Shown here piece after piece: positions 30,781 to 43,115 of a stretch of DNA of 64,000 nucleotides. This DNA comes from Microglena sp. YARC (lineage: Eukaryota > Chlorophyta > Chlorophyceae > Chlamydomonadales > Chlamydomonadaceae): positions 75,778,970 through 75,842,969 of the forward strand of contig CM039463.1 of NCBI GenBank assembly GCA_022414725.1, written 5' to 3'. Position 1 is the stretch's first letter, and each line of letters opens with the position of its first letter. The position numbers and the translations under genes are program-made. Under the pieces are notes generated by a model that did no database searches, was not told the origin of the DNA, and worked only from the letters and a program-made list of their open reading frames with translations.

Positions 30781-31580
30781 GGAAGCCTTCAAGGTCTGGA
30801 ATGAGAAGTGCATGCGACCCGCGCGTTGGTCAGTTTTGACTTAGGTTGAGACCAGTTCTGAATTTGAATTGTTACACGGTTCTTCAGCCAACTCTGGGCT
30901 GCTCACTGTCGGCCAATTCCAACTTCCCCTTTTTTCTACTTCAAGGTACCCACGCAAACCAGGGAGCACACTCACAAAGCGGTTTAGACAGTTTAAATAC
31001 TTGTGCATGCCAGGTTCTAGTTCTGTACTTCTGTCTAGTTGATAGGCCAACGCCTCTGATTTGCATATGTACTTATCGTACGCGCCTTATGTATTGGCAA
31101 GATTAATTAAGTATTGGCAAATGTCGTTTTCCAGAGTACCATGGTATCCGTAACTTGGCAAAGGCCAACCACCTGGAGTGGTCTCAAGCTGCACCCCTAA
31201 ACCGGTTTGGAAAAGGATCGTTTGCCAAACCGTTTGCCAATACTTAAGGCGCATAAGGTATCACTTTCATTCAAGTTCAGGCCAAGCCTTTGTCAATTTC
31301 GGTATTTGTTAATTCATGCATTGGAAAACCCTGAAACCCTCAACCCTGGATGGGTTCGATACAGCCCTCTGGCCATTCAGCTATTGGAGGGTTCCAAACC
31401 TGTTTTCGTGTTTTAGCGCTTTCCGGCAGGGTTGTTCAGGAGGACAACCAGCTCTGCGTCCTGAGACGCAACTAATTACAGTATCCTCGTTGGTAGGTTC
31501 TGCAGCCAGGCATGTGAGCGAGGTGAATTTACACATTGTGTGGTTGAGAGGGGATGAGGGTAATAATCAAGGAGGTTAAG

Positions 31581-32060
31581 GTACCCTCCTTGGTAGGATC
31601 TGCTGCCAGCCATGTGAGAGAGGTCATGTGAGCCATGTGAGCGAGGTGGATTTAGAGGTTGTTTAGCTCTTTTAGTTGGGTTGATAACAAGGTCTATTCT
31701 ACCTTCAGGCTGCTCACCGCCTAATAAAGGAGGTTAAGGCACCCGGGTACTTCATGTTGTCAAATTGGTCAGCGCTTAAAGCGCACAAGCGTCAAATTGG
31801 TCAGCACTTTGTAGTGCAAAAAGCGCAAAAACTGCGCCCTCAGGGGGTTGAAAAACTGCGCGAAATACGCAGCAGGGCTCAAAAAGTGTGCGCGAAATCG
31901 CTTTGTAGTACCCTGTAAGATACCCTCCTTGGTAGGATCTGCAGCCAGCCATGTGAGAGAGGTCATGTGAGCCATGTGAGCGAGGTGGATTTAGAGATTG
32001 TTTAGCTCTTTTAGTTGGGTTGATAACAAGGTATATTCTACCTTCAGGCTGCTCACAGTC
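31581..32060. repeat. 135-bp direct duplication split by a hAT-type MITE
   Basis: The block TACCCTCCTTGGTAGGATCT through GTATATTCTACCTTCAGGC occurs at about 31581-31715 and 31920-32055. Between them is a MITE (31743-31915). Confidence 0.85.
31743..31915. mobile_element. hAT-type MITE, GCGCAAAA family
   Basis: Left end CCGGGTACTTC (two bases off the CAGGGTACTTC consensus), right end GTAGTACCCTG, flanks taaggcac/taagatac (6 of 8). The interior matches 29992-30185 and 55431-55625. Confidence 0.75.
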
Positions 32061-32144
32061 TGCAGATGCAGTGAAAACGGCAAGTATAAGCACTGCTGCG
32101 CCACACTACTGGGTATGCACATAATTGCAATGTATTGTATATGT

Positions 32145-32400
32145 ATGTTGCAGTCCAGGGGCAGCCAAGTAGGCTAACGGAACTTGCAGTACCGGGACAT
32201 ACATGTGAGAGTAAATCTGTCCACTAGGATGTATGGACGTACGTATGTTGATACAGCAGTCAAGGGGCAGATTGGATTGGATTGTTACGTGGTTTTTCGG
32301 CCAAATCTGTGCCTCCCACCGTCTTCCAATCCCAAGTCCCCCCGTGCGGGACCCACGGAATCCAGGGACCATACTACGGTATGCCGATGAGACGGTTTAA
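32145..32400. repeat. Fragment of the GTCCAGGGG element and a GGATTGGATTGTTAC dispersed repeat
   Basis: At 32150-32175 is a short GTCCAGGGGCAGCCAAGTAGG fragment. About 32268-32370 (ATTGGATTGTTACGTGGTTT, TTCCAATCCC, GTGCGGGACCCACGGAA) is related to 30860-30970, 58910-58985 and 61290-61330. The copy near 61290-61370 ends in a B-box-like GGTTCGAATCT on the minus strand, so this family may be tRNA-derived. Confidence 0.5.
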
Positions 32401-33094
32401 AAACTTGTCCAGGGTTAGGCCAAATAGTCTTAAGAGACTTGCCCAACCATGATAGGAGGGGCTAACACGAAAAAAAACTGATGAACTGAACCCTAAACAA
32501 TCGTTTTACCGGCAGGGGGTAGGAGAGTGGGGTGGTGTGTGTGTGTGTGTGGGTGGGTGGGTGGGTGGGTGGGGGGCGTACTTACCTTATTTTTTCTCGC
32601 CGCTAACAACGTCTGAACCAGCTTTGTTCTTAAACAAATTGGGGCCCCTAGACTTTTCCTGCAATCAATGAGATTTAGGGTAAGGAACATGTTCTCAGAG
32701 TCTACGTCTGGGTTGTGTAATTTGTATGCGTGCTTGTACAGCCTAACCTGTCAAGGCGTAGACAAATAGTACGTACACATGTATAATTTGTTAATTTGTA
32801 TGGACGGTATGTTTAGATAGAGCGGATTTGTGTATGTAAGCATTGATTTGTTGGGTGCCAGATCATGAAATTTGGTTGGTCGTGTACATTACTATCATGT
32901 GTGTACCTGGCCATATTTATTTTTCAAGAAGGATTTTCGCAACTAAGGGTGGGTCTCCCTACACTTGCCCTAGACTGAAAGGATTTGTATGTGATGTGGC
33001 GTAGCCTTTCCTACTCGGAACAAGGGAGTAGGTGCCCTTATGTCGGCAGTTAGGTGGTTACCCTTGGAGCATTGAATCAAAGAAGGGTAGGGCT

Positions 33095-33275
33095 AAGTTA
33101 GTGAATGATAGTGAATGATTAATATAAGTAAATGTTAGTTAATATTAGACGGACGAGCCGCCTCACCAGAATTTTGAATTTATTTGAAACACATGTATTA
33201 TTGTGACAATATAATAATATTAGTTAACATACGTTTTCAAACACTTATATTAGTTGCCGTTCCCTAAACTAGGGC
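33095..33275. repeat. AATATTAG-rich dispersed element
   Basis: About 180 AT-rich bases (TTAGTTAATATTAGACGG, CCAGAATTTTGAATTTATTT, then ACACTTATATTAGTTGCC). It recurs in inverse orientation at about 51700-51885 and again at 40915-41085 as part of the large duplication. No ORF; possible MITE, termini unclear. Confidence 0.7.
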
Positions 33276-33282
33276 GCATGGA

Positions 33283-33552
33283 TTAAATCATGGACCTCAC
33301 CATAAATACCAAATCTTTCACGGCCTGGTCAACGGAACTATCCTTGCGACACATCATGACCCTTTTTGTCTTTCCGCCATCGGCAGTGCCAACGGCAATC
33401 CAGGTGCCGTGTGCGAGTGGCTTGACTTCTTGTTCAACCGGGGTGACATTACGATCCTCCGTCTCCTGCACCATTTCTGGAACCTGCTGCTGGGTATTAG
33501 CAGCGTGGTCATCGGTGTCCCCGGCACTCTCTGGATGAGGGATGGGGGCTGA
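33283..33552 (-). CDS. Last exon of an unrecognised minus-strand gene
   Basis: Ninety codons including TAA: SAPIPHPESAGDTDDHAANT, a Gln/Glu-rich stretch, then VEQEVKPLAHGTWIAVGTAD and KRVMMCRKDSSVDQAVKDLV before FMVRSMI. Acceptor CCTGTGTGCAG at 33570-33553. The balanced composition and clean stop support coding. Five acceptor-side copies precede it in transcript order (33560-33900). The second copy of this locus (41100-41375) has several indels. No family recognised. Confidence 0.65.
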   Translation of the reverse strand, partial: SAPIPHPESAGDTDDHAANTQQQVPEMVQETEDRNVTPVEQEVKPLAHGTWIAVGTADGGKTKRVMMCRKDSSVDQAVKDLVFMVRSMI

Positions 33553-33559
33553 CTGCACA

Positions 33560-33905
33560 CAGGTTGAGGATTGGATGAGTGAGTGGATGTGAAAGAGTCG
33601 AAGTGGCTGGTGTTCTACGCATCCTTCTCGTGGGTGAGGGATGGGGGATGACTGCACACAGGTTGAGGATAGGATGAGTGAGTGGATGTGAAAGCCGCAG
33701 TGGCTGGCGTTCTGCGCATCCTTCTTGTGGATGAGGGATGTGGGATGATTGCAAACAAGTTGAGGATTGGATGAGTGAGTGGATGTGAAAGAGTCAAAGT
33801 GGCTGGTATTCTGCGCATCCTTCTCGTGGATGAGGGATGGGGGATGATTGCAAACAGGTTGAGGATTGGATGAGTGAGTGGATGTGTAAGAGTCAAAGTG
33901 ACTGG
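33560..33905 (-). pseudogene. Acceptor-side copies of the last exon of the minus gene
   Basis: Four to five units of about 78-108 bases carry, on the minus strand, ATCCAATCCTCAACCTGTGTG plus CAGTCATCCCCCATCCCTCA, then GAAGGATGCG. The CAGTCA junction corresponds to the acceptor and first codons of the exon at 33552. They form a long open frame only because most unit lengths are multiples of three. Confidence 0.8.
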
Positions 33906-33974
33906 GGTTTGGTTTTGATTTCATGGAATATCAGCCTGCAGGCTGCTCATTGTCCGCAGGTGGAACTCAGGGCC

Positions 33975-34100
33975 CCCGTCGGTAAAATAATTGTTTGGGG
34001 TTCAGTTCATCAATGCTTTTTCTTTGTAGCCCTTGCTGTCACGGTTGGGCAAGTCCCTTTAGCCTATTTGGCCTACCCCTGGAGTGTAACATACATAGAC
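33975..34100 (-). repeat. Dispersed 'GTCCAGGGGTAGGCCAAATA' element, minus copy
   Basis: Reads CAGGGCCCCCGTCGGTAAAA, GGGTTCAGTTCATCAATGC, GTTGGGCAAGTCCCTTTAGC, then CCTACCCCTGGAGTGTAACA. It lies in an intron of the minus gene. Confidence 0.8.
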
Positions 34101-34260
34101 AGTGTCTGCAGGTTGAGCGAGCAGCCATGTTCGATACGTAGAATAACTCCTATTGTCCTACACAACACTACTGAGTGGGAAGTACGTATGTTTGGTACAA
34201 CGTTCCTCACATCTGAGCAACTGAAGAAATGTATACAAGCGAGAATGCACAAGTACTTAC

Positions 34261-34335
34261 CATGGCTGTCCTGGTTCCTCTTTAGCTGGTGTTTCCTGAT
34301 TTCGAGTGCGGGATGATTCGTTGTACAAGAGGAAT
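34261..34335 (-). CDS. Internal 75-nt exon of the minus-strand gene
   Basis: The minus strand shows TCTGTCTCTGTAG, then an open frame FLLYNESSRTRNQETPAKEE, then PGQP and a GTAAGT donor. Splice sites are strong; the exon is symmetric (75 bases). The counterpart at 42108-42181 has one base deleted. Confidence 0.55.
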
Positions 34336-34584
34336 CTACAGAGACAGAGGATAAAAGAGGGATCATATATATATTTAACAAATCATTGGACAACATTTTT
34401 AATCGATTATCCTGGGTAAGGGTGATAGGGGAACAGGATCCAGCCAGAGAGGAGATGTACAGGTCGTGAAGCAAGCGGGGTGAGGAATGCAGAGGTGGTG
34501 AAGTAGTTGTGAGTAAGCAGGGCGAGCGATGCAATGGTCGTGAATCAAGCAGAGCTTGGGATGCTGAGGTCTTGAAAGGGATGC

Positions 34585-34607
34585 CCCCCCCCCCCCCCCC
34601 CCCCCCC
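34585..34607. repeat. Poly-C run
   Basis: A run of 23 C, matched at 42428-42451 in the second copy. Length is not reliable. Confidence 0.8.
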
Positions 34608-34799
34608 ATCCCCATGACGAGGCAGAGAAGGCGATGGGGGTAGGGAAGGGGGGGCAGTGAGTTGCCGTAAGGGCGTCGCTCTGTGAGAGTGTTGCGAGGG
34701 AGGGAGTGTGGAGGCGGATGTTTCCATGGGTGAAAGATTGCGAGGATGCGGGAGGGCAAAGGGGGGTGGGAGTAGTGGGAGCACATCGGGAGTGTAGGT

Positions 34800-34870
34800 G
34801 TTCACAGTAGGCGGACGCACCAGCGTGAGGGCAGACAATCGGCGGAAGATAGCCTGGTACCTAACCCAGG
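34800..34870 (-). CDS. 5' exon of the minus-strand gene (partial)
   Basis: The minus strand reads YQAIFRRLSALTLVRPPTVN then TYTPD, followed by a possible GTGCTC donor. The better copy at about 42640-42715 extends upstream as FLERIYPPPVSIS. The region to 35400 on the minus strand contains more coding-like sequence, but frames shift between the two copies, so exon limits cannot be set. Confidence 0.45.
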
Positions 34871-35443
34871 GACATCCGCTCGATCACTGTCCGCTTTCGG
34901 ATATCGTTTTCGGTACCGGGGATTAGGAAAGTTCACAATAGATCGGCAGATCAAAAGGATCGCACTACACCCCTATGGGCCCGCCAGAGCTATTCATGAG
35001 GCCCATCTTTGTTCACATTCAGGGGCTTAGCATCGCTTCTTATTCGCGCGGGAACGGCGCGACCTTCGGCTTGAACCGGAATATTTGAACTTCCTAACCG
35101 ATGGGACTTCCGAAGCGACGGACTTGAAAATTCCGTAACACGAAAAAGGTGCACATTCTTTACAGTTTGATGCGCAAAACCCACTTCAAAGCGCGCGCTC
35201 AATGGGTCCTTCGAAGAGGCCCCCTCACCGCTTTGGTGGAGCTCTTCCATAGCCTGGCAAGCTACAGTTGTTGGTTGTGTGAAGAGTTTGGTGGCTTTCT
35301 GCTGGCTCGCGAGTAACCTGGGAGAGCTCAAAGCCCCGAGAACTTGTCGTTTGGTCCCCTTTCTGCACGCCATATACTTTTTTCTCAAAATTTTGTTGCT
35401 GATCATCCCACGAGGCGTGTAAAATCTAGTCCGAATTATCGAG

Positions 35444-38010
35444 ATGTCGCTAGATATGGTATTGCTTCGGGATCGAGACCACCGGATACCTGCCTTTTCT
35501 CCCGCATGAGAAGGTTGCTCGCCAATCTTTACAAGTCATCTCGACTGCGGTCGAATTGATGCCCGGAGTTAACCTGTCGCCATTATCAACGCGTGCATTT
35601 TGCCAGCGAATATGCAGGTTAGCCCTCTCCTGAATGCTCGTTCTAGTTTACGTTGAACGCAGGCGCTGCGAAACGCTTTGCGCAGCACCATTTCTTCTCG
35701 AAGGGATTATCCTAAAATTATTTGCCCATCATTTACACCATGTAGGTTTTAGGTTGCTGAAAACCTGGATGCCTTCAACCTGCCCGGGACGCGGCCAGAG
35801 CCTCATGCGCCGATGCGCCCCAGTCCTGCAGCATTTGACGCCGCCTTCCTCCATCGAATACTCCGGTTGAGTGCGAACTTGGACGACAACAGCGACATGT
35901 ACTCCTCTGCATTCAGACGATGCATGCTACCTTTATCTGTTCCTCGAGGCTGGGCAAAATCCTCTCCGTTTCATAACAATCTCTCAGCTAGACGGCACCA
36001 AAGTGCTTTAAGGCGTCTGGCGTCGTTAGCACCCTAAATACCGCAGCCGTCACCGACCCTCGAGCTGCCATCCAGTTCATGGTTGCTTCAAGTTTTCGCC
36101 TAGTCATTGTCTGGTGTCGGCAATTGTTCATCGTCTTCTTGACCGCGCGCCACTATCCATCGTTAGCGTCATGCTGAGAGATTCCCTCGAATCCGTCGTT
36201 CGTGTTAGTAGGTGTGCTTGGAGTGGGATGTTCATGCATGCGTCACATAGATCACCTCGTCATGACGGGCTTGTGAGTGATGCATAACTGTGGATGGGTC
36301 ACGCAGTGTTTGTACTCCCGACCTAGTGGGTTTCCTGAAAAGATCAAGAGAGACCGACACCCACGCTGTGTCCCATACCAAGGCATCTTGTACGGCCTGA
36401 TGTCGGCTAGTGCTTGATGGTCGCGGGTCGTGTTTTGTGCCGTTGAGCGGGTGCCTAATTCTCTTGACAGACCCAGTCACTCCTACCTGCAGATCGGCTG
36501 CCCAAAAACGCCTGTCACGATGGGAGCGGCAACAGCTACTCGCATGGAACTGAGCCAATACTATTTAAGATGAAGGGCAAGCTGGAGAATGATCAAGTTG
36601 GACGGAGGCTTATGTGTCGCGTCTGTCGTATCAGGCGCAGCGGCAATTAGATGGACGCATAGTGCATCGCCCCTCATTTACATCCATAAAACACAGACTG
36701 ATACAGACTAGGCGAATGCAGCCACTCAAAACATCCCCACCTAGCACCACCCAACCCACACACACCACACCGCCTAGCACCTCGGCACACCAGAACACCA
36801 ACCACCACCACAACAGGCAAATAGAACTGCAGGGCCACACAACCAACATCACAACCTCTCAGCCAACACCCACCAACCACACACTAACACACCCAACAAT
36901 CCACCCACAGCTACACAACCCGTATACCGCCACACACCGAACGCTCCCTCCAGAGCTCTCTCCGCAACCACGTCTAACACCAACACCCAAACACACACCA
37001 AAGCCATATTATATACTTCGACTCACCCCAGATCCCAAGGCCAATCGCCCTCACAACTTCATCCAAACACCAACAAGCATATATAAACACCTCCACTCCA
37101 GCCAACACACGTAGCACACAAACCGCGCTCTCCGCATCACTAACACCAACAAGCATATATAACACCTACACCTCCACCCCAACACCGACACGCCCTCCAG
37201 CCATCCCCAACACCAACAATGCATATATTGCCCTTCGAGTCTCACCACATACCCCATCACCACCACCCGCCCTCCACAGCCATCCAAAGTACTTTGTGTC
37301 TGGGTTTCTAGTCAAATATCACCCTCAGTGCGTGTTACGTTTAACAGTCAGGAGTAGTGCCAAATAGGCTACAAGGGATCTGTGGCCCACTGTAAGCATG
37401 GCGCAGAAAAGGTAATGTACTAGGTCTGTATGTAGTGCTTACAGTCCAGGGGCACGCAAAATAGGCTACAGGGATTGCTCAAGAGCTGTGGTGAGAGAAG
37501 GGGCTAGAAAAGAAAAAGCATTAATGAACTGACCCCCAAAACAATCGTTTTGACCACGGGGCCACCTTAGTTTGTGCTGCAGTGATCATTTATGTTTTCT
37601 CCTAACAATATATAGACTTGATAAACAACCCCTCTATGCACCAGCCTATTGCCGTGTTACTCATCGATTCCAATTTCCACGCCCTACCGATGGCCTACAC
37701 ACCTCCAGCCCATCTCAAACACGCACCACACACAAATACAGAACACTAACCGTCAACGCAACTTCTAACCCCACCTTCCCACCACCTAGACTTCTGGGGT
37801 TTGGGGGTGCTAGTGCAGATAATAACACCTCAAGCAACATGGTGCTGCAGATTGTTGCGGATAGGTTATAGACACACAACTGCCATGTCTACTAATCGCC
37901 CAATCCACTTACACACAGGCCAATGACGAAGAGGCTAGACGCAGCAAAAGACTCAAATGGAGGAAAATAGAGTCCGGCTGTGACTTGAGCTTAGAGGCTC
38001 CTTTTCAAGA
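35444..38010 (+). pseudogene. Frame-disrupted copy of the coiled-coil gene at 43116-45303
   Basis: All four exons of the intact copy have counterparts (about 35444-35617, 35748-35870, 36490-36660 and 37920-38010), but each is broken by one- or two-base indels. The first exon is 174 instead of 171 bases and loses frame after MSLDM. The indel-only damage next to an N gap suggests consensus error rather than a real pseudogene. Confidence 0.75.
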
Positions 38011-38149
38011 GGTCAGATTTCAATTCTAATTTCCTATTGACGCCGGGAGGCCTAGGGGCTTAGCCCTACGCGATGGAGTACGCGGCCATTGTGGTGGTTT
38101 GGTTATTTTTGGGCTCTCTAAGTGGAAAGCCGGTTCAAATTAGCTCGCG

Positions 38150-38410
38150 TTAAAAGTGACTCCTCCTCACATCTATAAAGTATCTTTGAACTGAGCTTAG
38201 ATGGCTCCTTTCAAGAGGGTCAGATGGGTGTGGCTGTGGGTGGTGGGTGAGTTGAATGGTATGGTGGATGTAGTGGCGTAGTGGTGGTGGCTGTGGCGTG
38301 GATGGTGATGGGTTTTGTGTGGTGGTGTTTGGTGTGGTGGTGGTGGTGGTGGTGGTGGTAGGTGAGTGAGTGACAATTTGGTTCAGGGCTTTGACTGAGC
38401 TTAAGCGGCT
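38150..38410. repeat. GGTGGT-rich intron segment with exon-end copies
   Basis: TGGTGG simple sequence separates two copies of the last-exon edge (GACTGAGCTTA, then GGCTCCTTTTCAA and GAGGTCA) of the coiled-coil gene. Counterpart of 45460-45700. Confidence 0.75.
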
Positions 38411-39016
38411 CCTTTTCAAAGAGGTCATATGGTGTGAGGGTTGTGGCGTGAGTTGGGTGAAAGTTGATGGCTGGTGGGTGTAGTGGTGGTGGGATGTGCA
38501 GTGGAATGATGAATGGGTTTTGTGAGGATTAGGGCGGACAAACAAGAAAGCTGGTTATAAAAAGCCCCGGTGGTGTGGCCGTATGAGCGAGCCGATGGAG
38601 GTGCGAGAAGTGAAAATTTGGTTCCAGGCTTGAGCTCAAAGGGGCTACCTTGCAAAAGAGTCAAAATTCATTTGGAACGATTCACCTATCCTGCTAACTA
38701 CTCTTCATTTTCTACTATGATCCTATCCTGTTATCGCTATAAATTCAGCATTTGTCTTCTGAGTCCGCTTGTTCCATCTCACGGTTCTTAACAATTAATC
38801 AAAGATCATGGTTCACTTAGCATTCTATTCACCACTATTTGATTGAATGTCTATGCGATAGAGAATGGCAAGTATGATGATGAAAGTATTCGAGAGATAA
38901 TGATGGTAGATGGAGTGGCACTCATCTAGCTTCATGTGATGATGATGATGATGATGATGGATTGATCTTGCTGACTGGTAGTCAAGGGGGACATACTGGC
39001 GTGATTATGATTGATA

Positions 39017-40016
39017 NNNNNNNNNNNNNNNNNNNNNNNNNNNNNNNNNNNNNNNNNNNNNNNNNNNNNNNNNNNNNNNNNNNNNNNNNNNNNNNNNNNN
39101 NNNNNNNNNNNNNNNNNNNNNNNNNNNNNNNNNNNNNNNNNNNNNNNNNNNNNNNNNNNNNNNNNNNNNNNNNNNNNNNNNNNNNNNNNNNNNNNNNNNN
39201 NNNNNNNNNNNNNNNNNNNNNNNNNNNNNNNNNNNNNNNNNNNNNNNNNNNNNNNNNNNNNNNNNNNNNNNNNNNNNNNNNNNNNNNNNNNNNNNNNNNN
39301 NNNNNNNNNNNNNNNNNNNNNNNNNNNNNNNNNNNNNNNNNNNNNNNNNNNNNNNNNNNNNNNNNNNNNNNNNNNNNNNNNNNNNNNNNNNNNNNNNNNN
39401 NNNNNNNNNNNNNNNNNNNNNNNNNNNNNNNNNNNNNNNNNNNNNNNNNNNNNNNNNNNNNNNNNNNNNNNNNNNNNNNNNNNNNNNNNNNNNNNNNNNN
39501 NNNNNNNNNNNNNNNNNNNNNNNNNNNNNNNNNNNNNNNNNNNNNNNNNNNNNNNNNNNNNNNNNNNNNNNNNNNNNNNNNNNNNNNNNNNNNNNNNNNN
39601 NNNNNNNNNNNNNNNNNNNNNNNNNNNNNNNNNNNNNNNNNNNNNNNNNNNNNNNNNNNNNNNNNNNNNNNNNNNNNNNNNNNNNNNNNNNNNNNNNNNN
39701 NNNNNNNNNNNNNNNNNNNNNNNNNNNNNNNNNNNNNNNNNNNNNNNNNNNNNNNNNNNNNNNNNNNNNNNNNNNNNNNNNNNNNNNNNNNNNNNNNNNN
39801 NNNNNNNNNNNNNNNNNNNNNNNNNNNNNNNNNNNNNNNNNNNNNNNNNNNNNNNNNNNNNNNNNNNNNNNNNNNNNNNNNNNNNNNNNNNNNNNNNNNN
39901 NNNNNNNNNNNNNNNNNNNNNNNNNNNNNNNNNNNNNNNNNNNNNNNNNNNNNNNNNNNNNNNNNNNNNNNNNNNNNNNNNNNNNNNNNNNNNNNNNNNN
40001 NNNNNNNNNNNNNNNN
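39017..40016. other. Assembly gap of 1000 N
   Basis: Exactly 1000 N, a conventional placeholder. The ORFs reported across it are meaningless. Confidence 1.
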
Positions 40017-41099
40017 GCATGACCTACTACTGGGATCCCACGCAACAACTGATGCCGATGAGACGGTTTAACGAACTTGTCCAGGGTCTAGGCCAAATAG
40101 TCTTAAGAGACCGTTGCCCCAACCATGATAGGAGAGGCGCGCCAAGTCCTAATTACACCGAAAAAACAGACTGAATGAAATGATACCCTAAGACAACTCG
40201 TCTTACCCGGCAGGGCACCAGGTAGGAGAGGTAACATGGCCGCGTAGGTGCGTCGTGCGGTGGTGGGTGTTGTGCGCTAGGCGGCATGGGGTGTGTGGGC
40301 CGACCACGTATTCTTAACCTATTTTCTTCACTCCAGCTCAGCCTAACCAACGTCTGAGACCAAGCTTTGTGTCTTTAAACATAATTGGGAGGCCCCCACA
40401 TACTTTTTCCTGAAATCCCAATGAAATTTAGGTAAGATGGTACATGTTCTCAGATCTAACGGTCTGGGTTGGTCTGTATTTGTATGCGTGCTTGTACAGC
40501 GGCAACCTATAACCCTGGGTCAAGGCGTAGACAAATAGTACGTACACTATGTCTTAATTCTGTTCAATATTGTATGGACGTATGTCTTAGACCATAGAGC
40601 GGATTTGTGTGTATGTAATGCATTGATTGTTGGGTGCCAGATCATGAAATTTTGTGTCGTGTATCTCATTACTATCATGTGTGTATGTACTGGCCAGTAT
40701 TTATTTTTCCCCAAGAAGGATTTTCGCAATAAGGGTGGGTCTCCCATACAACTTGCCCCTAGACTGAAAGGATTTGTAGTGTCATGGACCTGTGCGTAGC
40801 CTTTCCTACTCGGGAAACAAGGCAGCAAACGTAGGTGCCCTTACTATGTCGGCTACCCCAGCAGTTAGTAGTGGTTACCCTTGGAGCATTGAACAATCAA
40901 AGAAGGTAGGGCTAAGTTAGTGAATGATAGTGAATGATTAATATAGGTAGTAAATGTTAGTTATATTAGACGGACGAGCCGCCTCACCAGAATTTTGAAT
41001 TTATTTGAAACACATGTATTATTGTGACAATATAATATTAGTTAACATACGTTTTTCAACACTTATATTAGTTGCCGTTCCCTGTAAAACTAGGCGCAT

Positions 41100-41382
41100 G
41101 GATTAAATCATGGACCTCACCATAAATACCAAAATCTTTCACGGCCTGGTCAACGGAACTATCCTTGCGACACAATCATGACCTTTTTGTCTTTCCGCCA
41201 TCGGCAGTGCCAACGCAATCCAGGTGCCGTGTGCGAGTGGCTTGACTTCTTGTTCAACCCGGGTGACATTACGATCCTCCGTCTCCTGCACCAATTTCTG
41301 GAAACCTGCTGCTGACTGTATTAGCAGCGTGTTCAGCGGTGTCCCCCGGCACTCTCTGGATGAGGGGATGGGGGCTGACTGC
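41100..41382 (-). pseudogene. Second copy of the last exon of the minus gene, with indels
   Basis: Same content as 33283-33552 (HGTWIA, VEQEVKPLA, ETEDRNVT in frame pieces) but with scattered single-base insertions and deletions that break the frame. Acceptor-side copies follow at 41390-41740. Confidence 0.7.
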
Positions 41383-42107
41383 ACACAGTGAGGATTGGAT
41401 GAGTGAGTGGATGTGAAAGAGTCGAAGTGGCTGGTGTTCTACGCATCCTTCTCGTGGTGAGGATGGGGGATGACTGCACACAGGTTGAGGATAGGATGAG
41501 TGAGTGGATGTGAAAGCCGCAGTGCGGCTGGCGTTCTGCGCATTCCTTCTGTGGATGAGGGATGTGGGGATGATTGCAAACAAGTGAGGATTGGATGAGT
41601 GAGTGGATGTGAAAGAGTCAAAGTGGCTGGTATTCTGCGCATCCTTCTCGTGGATGAGGGATGGGGGATGATTGCAAACAGGTTGAGGATTGGATGAGTG
41701 AGGTGGATGTGTAAGAGTCAAAGTGACTGGGTGTTTGGTTTTTGATTTCATGAATATTCAAGCCTGCAGCTACTCATTGTCCGCAGGTGGGTTTGGTGGA
41801 ACTCAGGGCCCCCCGTCGGTAAAATAATTGTTTGGTTTCAGTTCATCAATGCTTTTCTTTTGTAGCCTTGCTGTCACGGTTGGGCAAAGTCCCTTTAGCC
41901 TATTTGGCCTACCCCTGGGAGTGTAACATACATAGACCAGTGTCTGCAGGTTGAGCGAGCAAAGCCATGTTCGATACGTTTAGAATAACTCCTATTGTCC
42001 TACACACACACTACTGATGGGAAGTACGTATGTTTGTTATAGTACAACGTTCCTCACATCTGAGCAACTGAAGAAATGTATACAAGCAGAGATGCACAAG
42101 TACTTAC

Positions 42108-42181
42108 CATGGCTGTCCTGGTTCTCTTTAGCTGGTGTTTCCTGATTTCGAGTGCGGGATGATTCGTTGTACAAGAGGAAT
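42108..42181 (-). pseudogene. Second copy of the 75-nt exon, one base short
   Basis: Identical to 34261-34335 except for the loss of one C in a CCTC run, giving 74 bases and a frameshift. Splice sites are unchanged. Probably sequencing error. Confidence 0.6.
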
Positions 42182-42639
42182 CTACAGAGACAGAGGATAA
42201 AAGAGGATCATATATAATTTAACAAATCATTGGACCCAACATTTAATCGATATCCTGGGTAAGGGTGATAGGGGAAACAGGATCCAGCCAGAGAGGAGAT
42301 GTACAGGTCGTGAAGCAAGCGGGGTGAGGAATGCAGAGGTGGTGAAGTAGTTGTGAAGTAAGCAGGGCGAGCGATGCAATGGTCGTGAATCAAGCAGAGC
42401 TTGGGATGCTGAGGTCTTGAAAGGATGCCCCCCCCCCCCCCCCCCCCCCCCATCCCCCATGACGAGGCAGAGAAGGCGATGGGGGTAGGGAAGGGGGGGC
42501 AGTGAGTTGCCGAAGGGCGTCGCCTGTGAGAGTGTGTGCGAGGGAGGGAGTGTGGAGGCGGATGTTTCCATGGTGAAAGATTGCGAGGATGCGGAGGGCA
42601 AGGGGGTGGGAGTAGTGGGAGGCACATCGGGAGTGTAGG

Positions 42640-43051
42640 TGTTCACAGTAGGCGGACGCACCAGCGTGAGGGCAGACAATCGGCGGAAGATAGCCTGGTA
42701 CCGGGAGATAGAAACCGGGGGAGGATAAATCCGCTCGAGGAATGAGAATACATTGCAGCTACATCGCTCTTATTGCGGAAATGGCGGACTCGGCTTGACG
42801 CGATATTTGAACTTCCTAACCGATGGGACTTCCGAAGCGACGGGACTTGAAATTCCGAAACGAAGGTCGCTTCCCTTTAGTTTGAGCGAAACCCACTCAA
42901 GGGCGCTCAAGGGCTTCGAAGAGGGCCCCCTCACCCGCTTTGGTGAGCCATAGCTGGCAAGCACAGTTGTGGTTGTGTGAGTTGGGGCCCCTGCTCGAGT
43001 ACCTGGGGAGCTCCCAACCGAGAACTTCTTTGGTCCCCTTTCTGCAGCCAT
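42640..43051 (-). CDS. 5' region of the minus-strand gene (frames uncertain)
   Basis: Coding-like pieces on the minus strand: an ATG-initiated stretch from 43051 (MAAERGPKKFSVGSS), then NKSDVAAMY and FLERIYPPP followed by YQAIFRRLSALTLVRPPT at about 42650-42720. The frames do not join without two small shifts. The gene is divergent from the plus gene that starts at 43116, so the promoters would lie within about 100 bases of each other. Confidence 0.4.
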
Positions 43052-43115
43052 ATATTTTTCTCAAATTTTGTTGCTGATCATACGAGGCGTGTAAAATCTA
43101 GTCCGAATTATCGAG

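Larger units (their letters stand above)
32395..39016. repeat. Copy 1 of a ~6.6-kb block repeated at 40048-46155
   Basis: Marker by marker this block parallels 40048-46155, in the same order and orientation: the GTCCAGGGTTAGG element, the AATATTAG-rich segment, the last exon of the minus gene, poly-C, the divergent plus gene, the CAC-rich intron and the GATGAT end. The copy ends at the N gap. Differences are overwhelmingly 1-2 base insertions and deletions, increasing toward the gap. See findings. Confidence 0.9.

Noticed and set aside
33283..33924. A single 213-codon minus ORF as one exon
   Set aside because: The upstream part is tandem acceptor-side copies of the exon start; only 33283-33552 behaves as an exon.
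38932..40174. ORFs of 347-387 codons over the gap
   Set aside because: They consist of N; they are artefacts of translating the placeholder.
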